From: Schistocerca nitens
Lineage: Eukaryota > Arthropoda > Insecta > Orthoptera > Acrididae
Reading direction: 5' to 3'
Assembly (NCBI RefSeq): GCF_023898315.1
Contig: NC_064622.1
Coordinates: forward strand, 179,696,178 to 179,760,177
Length of the DNA stretch: 64,000 bases
The position numbers and the translations under genes were made by a program. Positions 32,627-42,558 of the stretch are shown piece by piece; within the stretch, counting starts at the first letter, position 1; the number at the start of each line of letters is the position of its first letter. Under the pieces are notes generated by a model. That model saw only the letters and a program-made list of their open reading frames with translations, made no database searches and was not told where the DNA came from.

Positions 32627-33357
32627 CCTATTGTCTTGGGATTCAAATAGAGTGGACGTTTCATCACTGGTTAATATTCTGATGACTAATGACATGATAC
32701 CCGTTGCAATTGCTCCATGGCACCTGTGAGTAGAGTCTCACGTTGGTTACTATAAGAACACGCAGGCAGTGATATCCGCTCACTGGAGTCAGGGCCAAGG
32801 TGATTTCTTTCTGTTTAGGGCGAAGCGTCTGCTGCAATGTCCACGCTCAGCCAACATAAACAAATCGCGGCGGCATTGGGCACTGCTAATCGCTGCACTT
32901 GTCGCGAGCCTCGACAACAAGAGCGCACTGTCTCTGCTAACGATACTATGGAGTTAATAGATCTTACTTAACGGAATACGCAGGACGTGGGATGGGTAAA
33001 AATTCAGTTTGTAGCTTCCCATCGCATTAAAATACTTTACAGTCATATTTGATGCAATATTTATTGTTGGTTGTCTCTCTAATGTTAATAGTATTGATTC
33101 ACATCGTGCGTTAACACGAAAACACACACACACACACACACACAGTCATTGATTCCTGTGAGGGTGACAACTACTGTGTGTTGAACAACACATGCACCAG
33201 TCAGTTCCTCAGTTGGCGTCGAGTAGATGAGATTTTTCAATTACCTTGCACTGCAAGAATTGTAAGGAGGGGACTGAAAGTAAATGGACTTGATGTATGC
33301 TAAAGGGCTGCGACAAAGCAAAGCTTGACCGATTATCAGATAACTGTCCACATGGGC

Positions 33358-33598
33358 TTTGTGGACGAGTATACTTTTAGTAACCAACCCACCCACGATC
33401 ATTACGTAAGATTTCTCGAGGGCGTAGGGAAATTGATTTCATTAAATCGTCGACAGTGTAGCGTGATGGTTTACTTCCCACCATACGTTTTCTATATTCG
33501 TCCAAAGGTCGCTTGCATTTGTAGGGACACATGGCAATGACCTTGTTACCTCTGCCCACATATTCTCTATCTGGTTGATGTTCGGTGATCGTGGAACA
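33358..33598 (-). mobile_element. Tc1/mariner transposase scrap (right arm)
   Basis: Inverted partner of 15690-15930. Confidence 0.6.
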
Positions 33599-34056
33599 AA
33601 CGGCTACAGCTTCATCCTCTCTTGGCCCTGAAATCAATCTCGCACTGCTCTACTATGATGGATGGGTCTCTGCTCCTGTAAATACATTGTTATGTCGTTA
33701 GATCATATATTTATATTTAAATAACGTATTTGTAATAAGCACAGTGTTTAAGAATTCATTCCCTGTCATAGATAAGTGATCTGGATTCAACAGTCCGATT
33801 AAGAATGTGGTTCACCCAGTCTATCATATGATGAGCGTCGTAGTCGGATAGCCACATTAAGACTGACTGGCTGAATCCGATTAGGACGATCTTGTATCGA
33901 AATGAAATTACAGAAATCGGATAATTTGAACGTCTGTATTGCAACAATGCTGCGCACATAAATTCCTATGATGGGGTAACAGCTAGCAACTGTCTAAGAA
34001 AAAGTGAGAAATATGTCTACTAGCAGCAATGTAACGTAATTATAAACCATGTTTAT

Positions 34057-34142
34057 GTGATGGAAATACTGAATCGAACAACACACATCTATTTCAGTGG
34101 AGGGAAGATACACCATATCGGATTTGCTGATGACATAATGAC
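34057..34142 (+). mobile_element. LINE reverse-transcriptase scrap (right arm)
   Basis: Inverted partner of 15146-15231 with the FADD box, followed by an AAT/AATA repeat. Confidence 0.65.
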
Positions 34143-34159
34143 AATAATAATAATAATAA

Positions 34160-35160
34160 AAATCCCGTGTGGCCGATAGGGGAAACCCTCCCCCATATGG
34201 ATGGTACCGTGGAAATCAAATACTTGTGGTGAACCAAATACTAACACAATCCTGAACGGCTACTCAATCCGTTGAACCCAAAATCCAGACACATCTGAGT
34301 GAAAATCACCGCTACTCTGGTCACCGTCTGTTAGCTCAATGAGCTTGGCTGAAAATATTTGCTTCCAAAGGCTTCAACACCCTCTGGTCCTGTCCGGTCC
34401 TGGTATCACCCAGGCCAAACCAATGAAACACAAGAAAACATGAACTATGCAAACAAAGGTAACTTTATCCCAGGTGGTACACAACCTGGCCACCGATAGG
34501 CGGCAGTTGGATTTTCGCACTCTGGGGAGTCCAGGTTAGCACGGCAGAGAATATCGAAGATCTCTGGTAAATTTCCCTACAAGCAGAAAACATTCATTTG
34601 AAAACTAAACATCGATACATTGATCCAAACAAGAAACCTAAATAATCTCACAAAAGAAATCGTCCGCCAAAAAATTCTCATCCTTGCTCTTCAAGAACCA
34701 CGATTAATTGACAATTAAAACTTGCATTACGGAAACCATGGCATCTTCAAAATACAACAAAAGGTAGCGAAACTCGCACCAATCCTCGGCATTGCATTTC
34801 TCGAACACAGATCTATCAACAACTCTGTCGAAGAAATCACACCCATCAACAATCGAGTTATGACTATGCTCATTCAGAGCCCCTATAAAAAATATACACT
34901 CATAAATGCACATGCCCCCACCAACATCGAAAATAAGGAAAACACCGAAAATGTCGAAAAATTGTGGAACACACTCTAAAATACTATGAGCAAAATTTAC
35001 CAAGATGACGTGAAAATACTAATGGGAGGCTTCAACTCTCTATTTGGGACAGAAAAAACCTGTAGAAAAATCATTGGTACAAATTCAACACACCGAAACG
35101 CTTAGACCAACAGCACACGTCTGACTGACATTTGCCAACAATTCAACCACAAAAGAATGT
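34160..35160 (+). mobile_element. LINE 5' fragment with endonuclease domain (right arm)
   Basis: Inverted partner of 14128-15128. The open stretch at 34722-34979 encodes the endonuclease residues YTLINAHAPTN. Confidence 0.7.
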
Positions 35161-36994
35161 CTTCCCACTTAGGAAGTAGCCTGTTCCCAAGAAACATGTT
35201 TGGCTACCAGGTGCAAGCTGCTTTCGTTCGCCTTTCGAGACTCGCTGAAAGCCAGATTTTTAATTCTTTTGTAGCAGAGCTACAAGCAGGCAGATACAAA
35301 CGCAATAAGGGAATCGTAAGACAACGCGCCTTGCTACTTTCAGTAACCCTTAGTGTCAGAGCGAAAACCTTACGGTACTGCCAAATTCATAATGACGACA
35401 TATTTTTTGTTGTTGTGAATACATAATTATATCTATGAAATGCCACTTTTCATAATAATAGCGGATGATACAGGAAATGAAGTAAATACGGATCTTTTCG
35501 AAGTCAAAAGTCGGTAATGTCCTACTAATTCGTGTTAAAATACGCTCAATCGTCTCACAGATACTTAATGCTTTATTAAGATAGTCTGCCGTCGTGATGT
35601 TTCTGTAGTAAGCTGAATTTATTTTGTATTAGTACAGTGAATATTTTAATTGGATTTTCCGATAGTTTACTAAACGCAACAGTAATCATCAATGAGAAAT
35701 TAATCAGCAAAAGAATTTTCTTTCACGATATCTAAAACGATCTGACAATGCTAAAGTTGTTTACAAATTCTACGCCAGTAGAAACCTACTGGTTTCAACG
35801 ATATAATTATACCAGAGTAGTTTTAAGAGTATTTTCGTCTAGAAATGAATTGCGTCGACGGTTGATCGATCAAGAGCGGGAAAGGTAAAACTTAACGAAT
35901 ATATGACGAGAGGGACAAGTGCTTGAGAGAGGACTTCTCTATCAATACAAGTGCCTGAGAGACGGCTTTAATTTCAATCTCCTGGATAGTTTTGTTTCTC
36001 AAATCAAGAAGTGCGTTATCATGCAGTAGAACATGTGATGTTCTACTTTTGGAGCTATCAGATGTAAAATATTATGTTCACACTACTCTTTGCTCGAGTT
36101 TATGTCTTTTGGAGGGGCTCAGCCTTTCATTTCTTCTTAGGAAGTTAATGATAAAGGCATCATAACACGTCACCAGTTACAGTACTGCATACGAATGCTC
36201 AATGAGCGACCTGATGATGTTAAGTAATAGTCACTCCGTTGATTTTTGTTGTTTCGAATTAGAGCATGTAGTACTCGTACACCAGACTTCTGAACTTTGC
36301 CTGTTGAATGCAAATGTCGCATGATGGTAAAATGGTAATCTATCACATATATCAGTAGTCGAGACTTGCTTAATGTGGAAAATCATTGATGCCAGAACGA
36401 TCTTTGTTGAAACAAGAATATCTTTTTCTGGCGTATTTTTCCCAAAAGCACTCGCTCCACACACAATTCAAATCTTTCTAGCTGCCTCCTCTGCATTCAC
36501 CCCTCTGTTATACCAAAAGTAAACGTTGTGTTGCAGATGTTACACCTATTTCCACTTGCGACTCAATTTTACAATGTTTAACTGTAGTTCATGATTCTCA
36601 AGTATGCAAAATCCAATGCTTAACTGCAAGATGATAACTAGAACTTCAAATTCGAAAATGACAGTTGATACATACACTGACAGCGTCGCGCCGCGTTCAC
36701 CTGAGCGGTGCCGGATTTCAGGCGGCGGGTGGCGCCTGGCCGGTGGCCGGTAGCCGCTGCAGCGCGAGGAAACGCTCGAGCGTAAGCTGTTATGATCGCG
36801 ACGCAGCCACGAGCTGTCCTGCGGAATTGTTTCTGGAATACTTGTTATTGCTGGTGGGTAGAACGTTAAGCGAATTATCTTTGATGTTCAGTCAGACTCA
36901 TAACTTTAGACCGACTGTGGAGAAAAAAAAAAAAAAAAAGAAAAAAGTTGGACGCGAACAGGCGACTATAAGCTTAGAACGCACGACGCTTGCC

Positions 36995-36995
<1 letters not shown>

Positions 36996-37044
<49 letters not shown>

Positions 37045-37203
37045 TAATCTCATTTTGTTCGTTATCGTTCGTTTCAAATGTTCGTGGCGGACGTCACCTG
37101 ACGCCCATTTAAGTTCGTGTTTGATCCATTCACTCAGTTTTTTTATTACAGAGGGCAGCTAACCCTCTCACCGAACACGCTGAGCTACCGTGCCGGCTCC
37201 CCT
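36996..37203 (-). mobile_element. SINE (GCCGGCACGGTAGCTCAGCG type) private to the right arm
   Basis: Read on the minus strand: head GCCGGCACGGTAGCTCAGCG, body AGAGGGTTAGCTGCCCTCTG, and a poly-A of about 45. It interrupts the tRNA-like module that is whole at 12183-12252, just after GTGGTCTAG. It explains the 208-base shift between arms. I see no clear TSD. Confidence 0.9.
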
Positions 37204-37414
37204 AGACCACGGGCTCACATAGTCCGACAACGTCTCGGAAGTAGATAATACTTCCTCCTAACACTTCCGCATCTTACAGTGTTGCCAGATTGTGCATGTG
37301 GCCGGACTTAGAGTTGTCAGGGGCGGTCAGTTTTATTGGCCACCTTAAGTGAATGACTCGGACTTAGTCTCTGTGGCGGCCGGCCGGCGGTCAGTTTTAT
37401 TGTCTAAGACTGTA

Positions 37415-37829
37415 TATGTAGAGACAGACTACTCATTATGATTGCAGAGAATTTGGATGATTTATTCAAGAGAAAAAGTACAAAATTATTAAGGTTTTCA
37501 TGGCCATTTGTTGACCAACTCCCTGTTGGTTTCTGTCTGCGGTTCTTCGCCCGGCGTTTAATGTTTTTCTGACGTTTTGCCAGTACGAGTGGTTGGTTTT
37601 GTCAAAGCTTCACCCTCCATTGCTGGTGGTGGACTGGAGTCGAGTTCGTGGCCGCAGACTATATGTATCTGGCGCACCAACGTCCAAGGGCTTTCTGTGG
37701 TCATATTCGGTGCGGTTCACTTCATGCTACTTGCTACGGTCCCTCGCTGCACAACGGGAATTCAGGATCTGTTCGCTCTGAGGCTTTCTTCTTTCTCATG
37801 TTTGTATATTGCCGTCCTCTAAACAAGCG
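37415..37829. other. Right flank of the palindrome, unclassified repeat-like sequence
   Basis: The stretch around 37520-37700 (GTCTGCGGTTCTTCGCCCGG, GTTTTTCTGACGTTTTGCCA) looks like the 3' region of some retroelement, but no domain supports a family. No gene. Confidence 0.35.
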
Positions 37830-38510
37830 AGTGTGGTAGTTCTTCTCTACAGCCAGAACATCCGTGCCGGAAGTCAGAAAAAACAACAGAAAAAGCTTCA
37901 TAAATTGAGCACGCCAATAGCGCGTTAGTCCACCTGTGACCCTCATGCAACCAGGTATTCTGGATGGTATTGATTGATAGAGTTGTTGGACTTCCTTCTG
38001 AGTCATATCGTGCCAAATTCTCTCCAATTGGCACGTTGGATCGACAAAATTCCGAGCTGGTTGGAGGACCCTGCCCATAGTGCTCCAGACGTTCTCAGTT
38101 AGGGGGAGATCAGACCTTGCTGGCCAAGGTAGGGCTTGGCAAGCACGAAGACAAGCAGTAGAAACTCTCACCGTGTGCGAGTGGACATTATTTTCCTAAA
38201 ATGTAATGCCAAAATGGCTTGCCATGAAGGACCCCAAGACGGGGCGTAGAAGATCGTCGACGTGCCGCTGTGCTGCAAAGATGGCGCGGATGACAACCAA
38301 AGGCGTCTAACTACGAAAACAATAGGCACCTCAGGCCATCACTCCTCGCTTCGGGCCGCATGGAAGGCGACCATTAGGCTGGTATGCCACCGCAGCCATC
38401 TCTGGTCCCTGTGACTCAATTCGAAGCGGTAGTCATACCTGAAGGTAATTCTACTGCAGTGAATGAGTTTTCAGGCCGAAGACATATTTAGAGACGTCCC
38501 AGATGGCGAT
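37830..38510 (-). mobile_element. Tc1-like transposase C-terminal fragment
   Basis: Minus strand: ENVWSTMGRVLQPARNFV, TCQLERIWHDMTQKEVQQLY, QSIPSRIPGCMRVTGGLTRY match the C-terminal third of Tc1-family transposases (IENVWxxLGR, IQxLYxSMPRRxxAC). Upstream sequence to 38510 shows decayed matches in several frames. Confidence 0.75.
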
Positions 38511-38526
38511 GGGATACCAATCTGTC

Positions 38527-38732
38527 GCCCGCATCTCGTGGTCGTGCGGTAGCGTTCTCGCTTCCCACACCCGGGTTCCCGGGTTCGATTCCCGGCGGGG
38601 TCAGGGATTTTCTCTGCCTCGTGATGGCTGGGTGTTGTGTGCTGTCCTTAGGTTAGTTAGGTTTAAGTAGTTCTAAGTTCTAGGGGACTTATGACCACAG
38701 CAGTTGAGTCCCATAGTGCTCAGAGCCAGCCA
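38527..38732 (+). mobile_element. SINE with a different tRNA head on the SINE-1 body
   Basis: The head GTGGTCGTGCGGTAGCGTTC with B box GGGTTCGATTCCC differs from SINE-1, but the body (TTAGGTTAGTTAGGTTTAAG, TCAGAGCC) is the same. TSD ACCAATCTGTC at 38516-38526 and 38733-38743. Confidence 0.93.
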
Positions 38733-38743
38733 ACCAATCTGTC

Positions 38744-39150
38744 TGTAGCCCTCCATACTGCCCAACAACCAGAATTGGCATTTTGGGATGCCATTTCATT
38801 GCATAGTCCGACCTCTCTGTTTGTCACCTGCGGCACTGTTACAGCACAGTGGTACATGACGATATTCTACGATCCGTTCTGTTGACCTTCATGGCAAGAC
38901 ATTCTAGGCTTACATTCCTGCAAGATAAGGCCGCCCGGATACGGCGAGAATTTGTGCTGTTTGTCTTCGACCTTGGCCAGCAAGGACGCTGGATCTCTGC
39001 CCAACATTTGGGGTATTATGAGAAAGGCCTTCCAATTGGACCGAATTTGGCACGATATCTCTCAGGAGAATGTTCAACAACTCTATCAATCAATGCTAAG
39101 TCGAATAACTGCTTCCGCGCCACCCCTCTCAGCTTGGCACCTAAACGGTG
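38744..39150 (+). mobile_element. Second Tc1-like fragment, inverted relative to 37830-38510
   Basis: Plus-strand bases near 38840-38930 match the minus strand of 38230-38150 (shared TTCATGGCAAG and ATTCTACG words). Translation gives decayed NWTEFGTISLRRMFNNSINQ, equivalent to LERIWHDMTQKEVQQLYQSI. Two C-terminal Tc1 pieces therefore face away from each other around the SINE. Confidence 0.6.
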
Positions 39151-39617
39151 ACTATTTCACTTAGGTCTTAAATTGGCACTCTATACGTCTGTTCCACAGG
39201 AAACCTGAACAACGACTGCCCTCGCCCCGCATAAAGGGGTGCAAACAGTAGCATTGTTAACCACCCAGGAAGACAATGGCTTCTACTGAAAAGGCTCGCC
39301 CAGTTCCGAATGTTGGAGAGAACCAGCGATGGGTAAGTGGTACGACTGACTACGTCTTACTACTGTTGATAGCCGTACCGATTACATGTATCTTTGATCA
39401 CGGTTTCGCCGAAAGTAGACAATGCCCCAGCGAGTGGATTATTTTTTCGACTACTTCCACTGAGAGTGCGAGTTATACTCATGTTGCTTCTTATTCTGCT
39501 AGAGCTAGTGTGATCAATTTTACAAAAATGTATTATTTGGTTTGCGTACGTCGAATGATATTGAAACAAGGGAGGTGTAGACGGCCACTGTAGGGACCTG
39601 TGTAGGCGTGTACTCAC
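39151..39617. other. Intron next to the TM6 exon, nothing recognised
   Basis: No coding motif besides the adjacent exon on the minus strand. Confidence 0.6.
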
Positions 39618-39718
39618 TCGTTGATGTAGGGGAAGACGTCTTGGAGAACGTTGTAAGTCTGCAGTGGCAGCCAGCAGACTGCGAACAGCGTCACCACGAT
39701 TACCAGCATCTTGATCAC
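39618..39718 (-). CDS. RYa-R: Neuropeptide GPCR exon, TM6 (probable RYamide receptor)
   Basis: On the minus strand, after a pyrimidine-rich acceptor (CTCTCGACTGTGCAG), 101 bases encode VIKMLVIVVTLFAVCWLPLQ then TYNVLQDVFPYIN plus two bases of the next codon, ending at a donor GTGAGTAC. This is transmembrane helix 6 with the CWxP toggle motif and the third extracellular loop. It joins in phase to the TM7 exon at 6278-6368. The exon starts on a codon boundary. Exons for TM1-5 were not found up to 64000 on this strand, so further large introns are expected. Confidence 0.87.
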
Positions 39719-39951
39719 CTGCACAGTCGAGAGCAGAGCACATCTACAATCATATTACATTAATAACTCTGCTGTTGAACACCAATAGACTCTGTATGTT
39801 TAATGCCAAGTGATTAAGATTTCATTTCGGGGTTGTCAGTAGACCATCACTATTAATACGTTAGTCAGGGCACATTACGTTCGTATTGTAAAACAGTATC
39901 ATGACTGAAACTGTGGACTTCTTAAGTCTTGACACACAGCTCGCATCAAAA

Positions 39952-40360
39952 ATGTTCAAATGTGCGTGAAATCTTATGAGACTTAACTGCTAAGGTCATC
40001 AGTCCCTAAGCTTACACACTAATTAACCTAAATTATCCTAAGGACAAACACACACACCCATGCCCGAGGGAGGACTCGAACCTCCGATGGGACCAGCCGC
40101 ACAGTCCATGACTGCAGCGCCTCAGACCGCTCGGCTAATCAAATGGTTCAAACGGCTCTGAGCACTATGGGAATTAACAGCTAAGGTCATCAGTCCCCTA
40201 GAACTTAGAACTACTTAAACCTAACTAACCTAAGGACATCACAAACATCCATGCCCGAGGCAGGATTCGAACCTGCGACCGTAGCGGCCGCGCGGTTCCA
40301 GACTGAAGCGCCTAGAACCGCTTGGCCACACCGGCCGACGCTCAGCTAATCCCGCGCGAT
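39952..40360 (-). mobile_element. SINE-3 copy split by a SINE-1
   Basis: Antisense SINE-3 (GTTCAAATGTGCGTGAAATC, B-box complement GGACTCGAACC). TSD ACAGCTCGCATCAAAA at 39936-39951 and its one-base variant at 40361-40376. SINE-1 (40141-40339) lies inside it. Confidence 0.92.
40141..40339 (-). mobile_element. SINE-1 copy nested in SINE-3
   Basis: Complete antisense SINE-1. TSD GCTCGGCTAATC at 40129-40140 and GCTCAGCTAATC at 40340-40351. Confidence 0.93.
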
Positions 40361-40376
40361 ACAGCTTGCATCAAAA

Positions 40377-40787
40377 GTAACTAGATTACATACTGAAATA
40401 TAGCTGTAGGGATCTAGATGAAGAAGTGGCAGACTTGAAAATTATCTTTCTTTCGAAAATTGATCAGCAGTTGAATTCATTTATCAACTACAACATATCA
40501 GAAATTTTTACTTTCTGAATTGTTGACATCGGTATTTGATATATAAATGTAGCTCTGCGGTCATACAGCTGTAATTTAAAAATATACCGCATCGTTGCGT
40601 CTATCGGTTGAAGGCTGGTTAATCAATCACGAGAAAAATTTGACGCAAGTAGAGAAAATAATGTAAATATTTGAACAGTCATGATCAATATTGCACTTAA
40701 GTAGATTCAGTACATTATAAACACACAACTTCCAGTATAATGGATACATAAAATTTGGGACGTGCACCAGCAAAATATGAGCACCCA
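40377..40787. other. AT-rich intron, nothing recognised
   Basis: No motif seen. Confidence 0.5.
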
Positions 40788-40789
40788 TA

Positions 40790-41676
40790 CGGGGTTTGGG
40801 CAGAACTATGGAAACACCGCGAGAAGTGAATGCTCGTACATAAATAGAGACCCTAGTCGAGCCTGAAGGTTGCGCTGTTGTACTTGACCACGAACGATAC
40901 CTGTGCAATGTCCTCAACATATTATAAGTGTAAGTCGTGGTCAGAACGATGTTCTGTATAGTTATGAATACATTATGTCGGATCAAACAGATTTTGTGTG
41001 TGGGCACTCTTGGTACTCGTATGGATTGTGTTTCTGTAACCAAGATAGTCGGAGTGTTGGAATTTCTAGCGGATCAGTACGCTGATTTACACCGCATACA
41101 GGGAAAGTAATAGAGGAATGTCATTTGTTTGGACGAGTCTTGTTCCACAGTGCTTCCTGCTTCTGGGCGAGTTTACGTCTCAAGAATGAAACACAGCGAG
41201 GGCTCTTTGATGATTTGTGCAGCCATATCGTGTTATTCCATAGGCCTGATGGTTACTCTTCACGATTATGCAACCATTTCTGCTGATCGAGTCCACTCCT
41301 TCGTACAATGTTTGTTGTTCAAGGGTGATGCTGTGTTCCAAGAAGGCTGTTCAGACTTCTCGCAATATCTGGGACTGGTTGCGAGCACGAGGGTGAATAG
41401 TCGCTTCTCCCCGGGCCACTGCAATCACAAGCTCTCAGTATATGTGTTCTGTTTTGGAGGGAGATGTGTATGGTCGCTATCCACCCCCATAATCGTATCT
41501 GAAACTTCACTATATTGCTGGAAGAATGATATAAGATTCCCTTGAAAACCTCACAGAACATGTATTTATCCGTTGCGGGGCGACTGGAAGTTGTTTTGAA
41601 TGCTCACGGTTTGCGACCCCGTATCAGCCATGGCAATGTGTTGTATTTTGGTGTTTCCATGTTTTTGTCCACCCAG
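40790..41676 (+). mobile_element. Tc1-like transposon, internally deleted
   Basis: The ends are inverted repeats (CTATGGAAACACC inside the left end, GGTGTTTCCATG and TTTTTGTCCACCCAG at the right), each next to TA (40788-40789, 41677-41678). The coding remains read SGRVYVSRMKHSEGSLMICA, AISCYSIGLMVTLHDYATIS and DAVFQ, then a decayed VYGRYPPP, a Tc1 transposase around the first and second catalytic aspartates. At 887 bp it is about half the usual length: the N-terminal domain is missing and frames shift. Confidence 0.8.
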
Positions 41677-41833
41677 TATCGTTATGGACTTCAAATGCAC
41701 ATGGTCGCTGCACAAATGCGTATTATAAACGGCAGGGCACGAGGGATTAAAAACTGATGCACATACGTTTTATTATGTCTTAATATAAACTCGGTTTGTT
41801 GGCATCTGCAAATATTACTGAATTAAAGCTCCA

Positions 41834-42273
41834 CGTCCGCAGCTTGTGGTCTAGTGCTAGCGTTGCTGCCACTGGATCATGGGGTCCCAGGTTCGATTCC
41901 CGGCTCGGTCGGCGATTTTCTCTGCTCGGGGACTTGGTGTTTGTGTTTTACGCATCACTTCGTCATCATTCGTGAAAATAGCTGTATAAAGAATGGAACT
42001 TTGTACGAGCGCTGACAACCGCGATGCTTAGCGCCGCCGGCCGTTGTGGCCGAGCGCTTTTAGGCGCTTCAGTCTGGAACCGCGAGACCGCTACGGTCGC
42101 AGGTTCGAATCCTGCCTCGGGCATGGATGTTTGTGATGTCCTTAGGTTAGTTAGGTTTAAGTAGTTCTAAGTTCTAGGGGACTGATGACCTCAGAAGTTA
42201 AGTCCCGTAGTGCTCAGATCCATTTGATTTGTTGAGCGCCCTACAAACCAAATATCATCATCATCATCATCAC
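41834..42273 (+). mobile_element. SINE-2 copy split by a SINE-1
   Basis: Head AGCTTGTGGTCTAGTGCTAG, B box GGTTCGATTCCC, body GACTTGGTGTTTGTG, end GAGCGCCCTACAAACCAAAT with ATC repeats. TSD AAAGCTCCA at 41825-41833 and 42274-42282. Confidence 0.93.
42036..42227 (+). mobile_element. SINE-1 copy nested in SINE-2
   Basis: Complete SINE-1 with B box GGTTCGAATCC. The flanking TTAGCGCC and TGAGCGCC are the duplicated target. Confidence 0.93.
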
Positions 42274-42282
42274 AAAGCTCCA

Positions 42283-42558
42283 TCTTCAGGATTCACACTT
42301 TTAAATGTGGTGGCTCTGCTGTGGCCGTACGTGGGGAAGGTATTACTATTAAAAGAACGGTTTTGCGGCATCGGCCTCAGGAAGGAAGTCAAAATCAGCC
42401 ATGGAATGTGTTGGCTAGATATCTACGTAGTTCTGGAGATTGACGCTTCAGTAACGTTTGTGCAGTGTATTACCGGTGAACGGGATTGCTAAATACGGTG
42501 CCACCAAGCAGAGTGTCCACAACTGACTACAAGACGGGAACCGAACTCCAGTCGTAAA
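42283..42558. other. Unclassified sequence before the solo LTR
   Basis: No motif seen. Confidence 0.4.

Larger units (their letters stand above)
11988..37412. mobile_element. 25.4-kb palindromic (foldback) element with Tc1/mariner-like ends
   Basis: The left arm (11988-23738) and right arm (25329-37412) are inverted copies around a 1.59-kb spacer. The ends read CAGTCTTAGACAATAAAAC and its exact complement, each flanked by TA (11986-11987, 37413-37414), the target dinucleotide of Tc1/mariner elements. A second copy of the ATAAAACTGACCGCC motif lies about 63 bp inside each end, like the double binding sites of IR/DR-type Tc1 elements. The arms differ by a few substitutions and a handful of indels. 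No intact gene is visible, only decayed transposase and LINE scraps. By structure it is non-autonomous and could be called a foldback element. Confidence 0.85.
25329..37412 (-). repeat. Right arm of the giant inverted repeat
   Basis: Inverted copy of 11988-23738. It has gained a SINE-1 with a 12-bp TSD (32426-32626), a second SINE in the tRNA-like head (36996-37203) and a 10-bp tail unit (near 26741-26760), and lacks about 100 bp corresponding to left 13147-13246. Confidence 0.93.
6369..39617 (-). other. RYa-R: 33.2-kb intron of the GPCR gene between TM6 and TM7 exons
   Basis: The intron runs from the donor GTGAGTAC at 39617 to the acceptor at 6369-6370 on the minus strand. It splits a glutamate codon (phase 2), and the joined reading is PYINE-YHYIN. 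It holds a Penelope-like fragment, a mariner relic, Tc1 fragments, several SINEs and the whole 25.4-kb palindromic element. The transcript of this intron would carry two complementary stretches of about 12 kb. Confidence 0.85.

Noticed and set aside
12195-37162. Many open frames of 60-165 codons repeated in both arms of the palindrome, as if conserved genes
   Set aside because: They match only because the arms are inverted copies; none has a domain, and the longest (36665-37162) is extended by a SINE poly-T tract.
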